A DNA stretch of 8,580 nucleotides from CAYGAW01 sp964347945 (GTDB taxonomy: Bacteria; Chloroflexota; Anaerolineae; UBA7937; B3-Chlor): positions 1-8,580 of the forward strand of contig CAYGAW010000046.1 in assembly GCA_964347945.1 (NCBI GenBank), in the 5' to 3' direction. A program made the position numbers and the translations under genes. Below are positions 5,654 through 8,580 of the stretch, in pieces (positions within the stretch are counted from its first letter, which is position 1; each line of letters begins with the position of its first letter). The notes beneath the pieces are model-generated. The model had not been told where the DNA came from and searched no databases. It saw only the letters and a program-made list of their open reading frames with translations.

Positions 5654-6061
5654 TCACACCGCTCTTTTTCGATAGATCACAAACATAAGTATGCCAAGGA
5701 TTGCGAGGACGACCGCCAGTATCATCGCCCAAATGGAGCAAGAGCCGGTCCCTACTACTATCGGTATTGGACCGATAAAAATCACAGCGCCTGCCGCAAC
5801 AGTTTCCCCCGAGAGCATCGTCGCGGTTACCACTAATGTAATTCCCACCAATATCAAAACAAGCCCCACTATGAACAGACCAAAGGGAATTGGCCAAGTG
5901 CAGCTTTTCCATGCAGCCGCCTTCGGTTTGGGACTTCCAGAACAGCCTGCACAAAGCCATGCTTGCGGTTCGAAGCAGACTCCGCAAACGTGACGGCTGC
6001 ATTCCTGACACACATATCTGGGTGCCCGCCTACCGCATATAGCACATTTCTCAATGGGCAT
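5654..6061 (-). CDS. zinc-finger DUF131-like membrane protein
   Basis: A 135-residue protein with two parts. Residues 6-40 hold four CxxC pairs (C6/C9, C18/C21, C26/C29, C37/C40), with H24 nearby. This looks like a B-box-like or cross-brace zinc domain able to bind two zinc ions. Residues 58-83 and 109-130 are membrane helices, separated by AAGAVIFIGPIPIVVGTG (89-106), the DUF131 signature. The zinc head is probably cytoplasmic. It is the second gene of a two-gene operon: its ATG is seven bases after the stop of the upstream DUF131 gene, whose end supplies a GGTGGGG ribosome-binding site. Compared with its neighbour it has lost the acidic residue after FGT. Function unknown. Confidence 0.8.
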   Translation of the reverse strand: MPIEKCAICGRRAPRYVCQECSRHVCGVCFEPQAWLCAGCSGSPKPKAAAWKSCTWPIPFGLFIVGLVLILVGITLVVTATMLSGETVAAGAVIFIGPIPIVVGTGSCSIWAMILAVVLAILGILMFVIYRKRAV

Positions 6062-6068
6062 AGGGACT

Positions 6069-6338
6069 TCAGCCCCACCTGAAGAGATTTTGGGAAAGGA
6101 TTGCGAAGAGTACTAGAAGGGCGATTAGGGCTATGGCCAGGATAAGCAGTGTCTTGACGGCCTCCTTGTCTGTGCCAAAAACGATGGGCAAGGGCCCTAT
6201 GATTACTGCCCCTCCACCTCGGACTTTCACTTTGCTGTCCACTGAAGTAAGAAAAAGAAGGATTACAGCAATGACGACTATGGCAAACCCCACAAAAATC
6301 AATGCAATTCCAGCGTTGAACAGTGATTGACTGGTCAT
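6069..6338 (-). CDS. DUF131-family small membrane protein
   Basis: An 89-residue protein with two membrane helices (about 9-30 and 61-82) flanking the conserved GGGAVIIGPLPIVFGTD segment (41-57), the hallmark of the archaeal DUF131 family. Function is unknown for the family. GAGGT lies three bases before the ATG. A minus-strand TATA-like TTTATTTG near 6399-6392 could drive the gene. It is the first gene of a tandem pair with a zinc-finger paralogue and is divergent from the RPA-like gene. Confidence 0.85.
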   Translation of the reverse strand: MTSQSLFNAGIALIFVGFAIVVIAVILLFLTSVDSKVKVRGGGAVIIGPLPIVFGTDKEAVKTLLILAIALIALLVLFAILSQNLFRWG

Positions 6339-6390
6339 CGGACCTCTACTTCTTCAACAATGCTTGGTAGGTAAAAGAGAAAATGGGAGT

Positions 6391-6426
6391 CAAATAAACA
6401 TTAAGAAAGAACGAATATCATATTTG
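6391..6426. promoter_or_regulatory. AT-rich divergent promoter region (DUF131 operon / RPA-like gene)
   Basis: The stretch holds CAAATAAAC (6391-6399), which can be read as a TATA-like box in both directions. A second AT-rich element (AATATCATATTTG, 6414-6426) could place RPA transcription at or next to its ATG, implying a leaderless mRNA. Exact boxes are not certain. Confidence 0.35.
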
Positions 6427-6448
6427 TTGGTCTTAAGTGACACGCAAA

Positions 6449-7651
6449 ATGGATGAAACGAGTTTCGAAGAGCTCCTTCACAGAATTCTATCCTCTCGAA
6501 AGGATCTTACTCGCAAAGAACTCCTTCAAATGATCAGTGAGAAGAGAGATGGCGCCCAGAAATTCTTCACAAACGAAGCGGCGGCACGGATCGTGGCTAT
6601 GGAATTAGGAGTAAAGATCGCAGATAAGCCCCTTCAACTCAATGTTCCGATCAGCGACCTTGTCTCTGGCCTCAGTGATGTAACCATCACCGGACAAGTC
6701 GTTGAGATCTATCCTCCTAAATCCTTCACTCGTCAAGACCGGACTGAAGGACAATTCGCTAGTTTGATCCTGAAGGACACAACAGGGACCTTACGAGTGG
6801 TCCTGTGGAACGACAAGACAAACCTCGTTGGAGATGAGCGAGTCAAGACCGGTCACATCGTCAGGGTTTTGCATGGATACATGCGCAAGGGGCTAGATGG
6901 AAGATTGGAGTTGCACGTAGGGTCTCGCGGGAGACTGCAGATTCTGCCTCCAGATGCCGTAGAGGGAGTCACCGCCACAGTGTTCACAAAGATAGACGAC
7001 TTAAAGCCGGACTTACAGCATGTAAACACCTTGGCCCGAGTCGTACAGACCAGCAACATAAGACAGTTCAAACGATCAACAACCAAAATTGGACACGTAT
7101 CAACCCTATTGATCAAAGACGAAACAGGATACGCCCAACTCAATCTCTGGGAAGATGCGGCACTCACCTCAAAAGAGATCAAGCCCGGAGATGCCCTCTT
7201 GGTTCAAGGAGCTTACACCCGGAAACGATATGGAAGACTCACTCTGAACATCGGGAAACATGGAACCTTAATCCTGAATCCGAAGGTACCCGGTGTCGAC
7301 AAGCTTCCGCTTCTCGAAGAAGAAGTGACGAGGATCGTAGAGATAAAGAAGGAGGGCGGCCCAATCACAGTGGAAGGAATCGTCGTAGGCACTCCAACCG
7401 TGAGCGAGGTTGCGACATCCAAAAGAGAGAGAGTTCCAGTTGTGACTTTCAATTTGAAAGACTCCACAGGCACGATCAGGGTCTCTGCTTGGCGAAGACT
7501 AGCGGAGATCGCTAAAGACTTGACTGCTGGCACCAAGATCCAGATAAAAAACACTTATGCAAGAAGAGGCTTCGAGGACCGGTTAGAATTGACTTCACGC
7601 ATGTTTACTTCTATTAAGAGAATAACTAAAGCAGGGGAAATCTTATCTTAA
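6449..7651 (+). CDS. RPA-like single-stranded DNA-binding protein with three OB folds
   Basis: A 400-residue protein related to the archaeal replication protein A large subunit. After a helical N-terminus (1-65) come three OB folds at roughly 77-166, 186-276 and 306-391. Each carries a similar strand motif: LILKDTTGTLRVVLWND, LLIKDETGYAQLNLWED and FNLKDSTGTIRVSAWRR. No C-terminal zinc finger is present, unlike some euryarchaeal RPAs. It should bind single-stranded DNA in replication, repair and recombination. ATG 6449 is preferred over GTG 6437: neither has a strong ribosome-binding site, but GTGA at 6437-6440 can serve the ATG, and a leaderless start is also possible. trpB2 follows 24 bases later. 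Confidence 0.9.
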   Translation: MDETSFEELLHRILSSRKDLTRKELLQMISEKRDGAQKFFTNEAAARIVAMELGVKIADKPLQLNVPISDLVSGLSDVTITGQVVEIYPPKSFTRQDRTEGQFASLILKDTTGTLRVVLWNDKTNLVGDERVKTGHIVRVLHGYMRKGLDGRLELHVGSRGRLQILPPDAVEGVTATVFTKIDDLKPDLQHVNTLARVVQTSNIRQFKRSTTKIGHVSTLLIKDETGYAQLNLWEDAALTSKEIKPGDALLVQGAYTRKRYGRLTLNIGKHGTLILNPKVPGVDKLPLLEEEVTRIVEIKKEGGPITVEGIVVGTPTVSEVATSKRERVPVVTFNLKDSTGTIRVSAWRRLAEIAKDLTAGTKIQIKNTYARRGFEDRLELTSRMFTSIKRITKAGEILS

Positions 7652-7675
7652 GACCGCCTTCTTATATGCTTTCTC

Positions 7676-8580
7676 ATGTTGGTGACCGAAACGTACCAAA
7701 ACCAGATACTCCTCCCAGTCGATGAACTGCCCACTAAATGGTACAACATACTACCAGATCTCCCTGAACCACTCCCTCCACCTAAGGAGCCCGAAGAAGG
7801 CCCATCTAGGATGGAATTTCTATCACGAACGATGACCAAAGAATGCTTGAAACAGGAGACTTCAAGCCAACGATGGGTCCCCATCCCAGACAAGATCAGA
7901 GAATTATACATTCAAGCAGGCCGACCGAGACCGCTCTATCGTGCCAAGAGACTTGAAAAGAGACTTGGATTAAAGACGACGAGAATATACTACAAAAGGG
8001 AAGACCTCTCGCCAACAGGCTCACACAAAACGAACACCGCACTTCCTCAAGCCTATCTCGCGGCTAAGGAAGGAAAAGATACACTAGTCACTGAAACCGG
8101 TGCCGGCCAGTGGGGAACTGCACTATCCTATGCAGCTCGACTAATGGACCTGGAATGCGTCGTCTTCTGGGTCAAGTCAGTTTATGACTGGAAGGCCGAC
8201 CGCCGAACCCTCATGAACCTTTTCGGCGCCACCGTCCACGCATCCCCCAGTAAACATACCAAAACGGGCCGTGGAGTCCTCGAAAAGACAACTGAACATC
8301 CTGGCTCCCTAGGCATCGCAGTCTCCGAAGGGCTTGAGTACACCGAAGAGCAGGAGGGAAGAGCCTACTGCCTCGGTTCAGTCTTGAACCACGTTCTAAT
8401 GCACCAATCAGTGATTGGGCTTGAGACCATCAAGCAGTTTGAACTAATTGACGACAAACCCGACCTCATCGTTGCCTGTCTCGGAGGAGGCTCCAACTTT
8501 GGAGGGATCACCCTTCCGTTCGCGGGTGAAGTCCTCAAGAAGAAACGCGAATGCCAATTTCTTGCGTCACAATCGTTGGC
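7676..8580 (+). CDS. trpB2: TrpB2-type tryptophan synthase beta chain, 3' end cut by window
   Basis: The first 301 residues of a PLP-dependent enzyme that makes L-tryptophan from indole and serine. The N-terminal block KWYNILPDLPEPLPPP (21-36) and the long insert before GRPRPLYRA (82-90) are typical of the TrpB2 subgroup, not of classical TrpB1. The PLP-binding lysine is K118 in GSHKTN. TETGAGQWG (139-147) carries the catalytic glutamate (E140), and GGGSNFGG (270-277) is the phosphate-binding loop. TrpB2 proteins are about 430-450 residues, so about a third is missing to the right. No trpA or other trp gene is seen. ATG 7676 fits the family start; no ribosome-binding site is clear, and co-transcription with the RPA-like gene, 24 bases upstream, is possible. 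Confidence 0.95.
   Translation, partial: MLVTETYQNQILLPVDELPTKWYNILPDLPEPLPPPKEPEEGPSRMEFLSRTMTKECLKQETSSQRWVPIPDKIRELYIQAGRPRPLYRAKRLEKRLGLKTTRIYYKREDLSPTGSHKTNTALPQAYLAAKEGKDTLVTETGAGQWGTALSYAARLMDLECVVFWVKSVYDWKADRRTLMNLFGATVHASPSKHTKTGRGVLEKTTEHPGSLGIAVSEGLEYTEEQEGRAYCLGSVLNHVLMHQSVIGLETIKQFELIDDKPDLIVACLGGGSNFGGITLPFAGEVLKKKRECQFLASQSL

Noticed and set aside
5586..6011. 141-codon frame on the minus strand overlapping the zinc-finger DUF131 gene
   Set aside because: It is a shifted-frame shadow: the 5654-6061 frame carries the CxxC pairs, membrane helices and DUF131 motif, while this one has no coherent domain.
7661..7668. TTATATGC as a TATA box for trpB2
   Set aside because: It lies only about 8-15 bases before the ATG, so transcription would start inside the coding sequence. 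Probably coincidental unless translation begins later, which the family N-terminus argues against.

Overview
The window looks like a chromosomal segment of an archaeon. The evidence is a tRNA-Leu gene with no encoded CCA and an apparent non-canonical intron, TATA-like boxes about 25-40 bases upstream of genes, short oligo-T tracts as terminators, and several families that are mostly archaeal: DUF401 and DUF131 membrane proteins, an SbcD/Mre11-related phosphoesterase, a three-OB-fold RPA-like protein, a small SWIM zinc-finger protein and a TrpB2-type tryptophan synthase beta chain. A TACK-type lineage such as Bathyarchaeia would fit, but no marker here fixes the lineage.

Layout, left to right. 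Bases 1-157 hold no certain gene. A DUF401 integral membrane protein (158-1438, +) follows, then a non-coding gap (1439-1614). An ArsR-like winged-helix regulator (1615-2202, -) is divergent from an unrecognised 94-residue protein (2330-2614, +). Their shared intergenic region carries TATA-like boxes in both directions and a perfect 22-bp palindrome at the expected transcription start of the small gene. Next is tRNA-Leu(CAG) on the minus strand (2796-2893). It has 13 extra bases in the D arm that fit a bulge-helix-bulge intron exactly. A Cys-rich open frame of doubtful status runs antisense into this tRNA.

The plus strand then carries an inositol-monophosphatase/FBPase-like enzyme (3102-3914), an SbcD/Mre11-related metallophosphoesterase (3998-4849), a SWIM zinc-finger protein (5072-5482) and a 38-residue single-span membrane microprotein with a strong Shine-Dalgarno sequence (5522-5638). 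On the minus strand, two tandem DUF131 membrane proteins form a likely operon (5654-6338). One of them has an added four-CxxC zinc-binding head. Divergent from them is the RPA-like single-strand DNA-binding protein (6449-7651, +), followed 24 bases later by trpB2, which runs off the right edge.

The phosphoesterase, SWIM protein and RPA-like protein together suggest a DNA-repair or recombination neighbourhood, but they do not form one operon and the link is inference. I see no mobile element, CRISPR array or phage gene. The points most worth a second look are the short tRNA intron, the palindromic operator between regulator and unknown gene, the zinc-finger/DUF131 fusion, and the unlisted microprotein.
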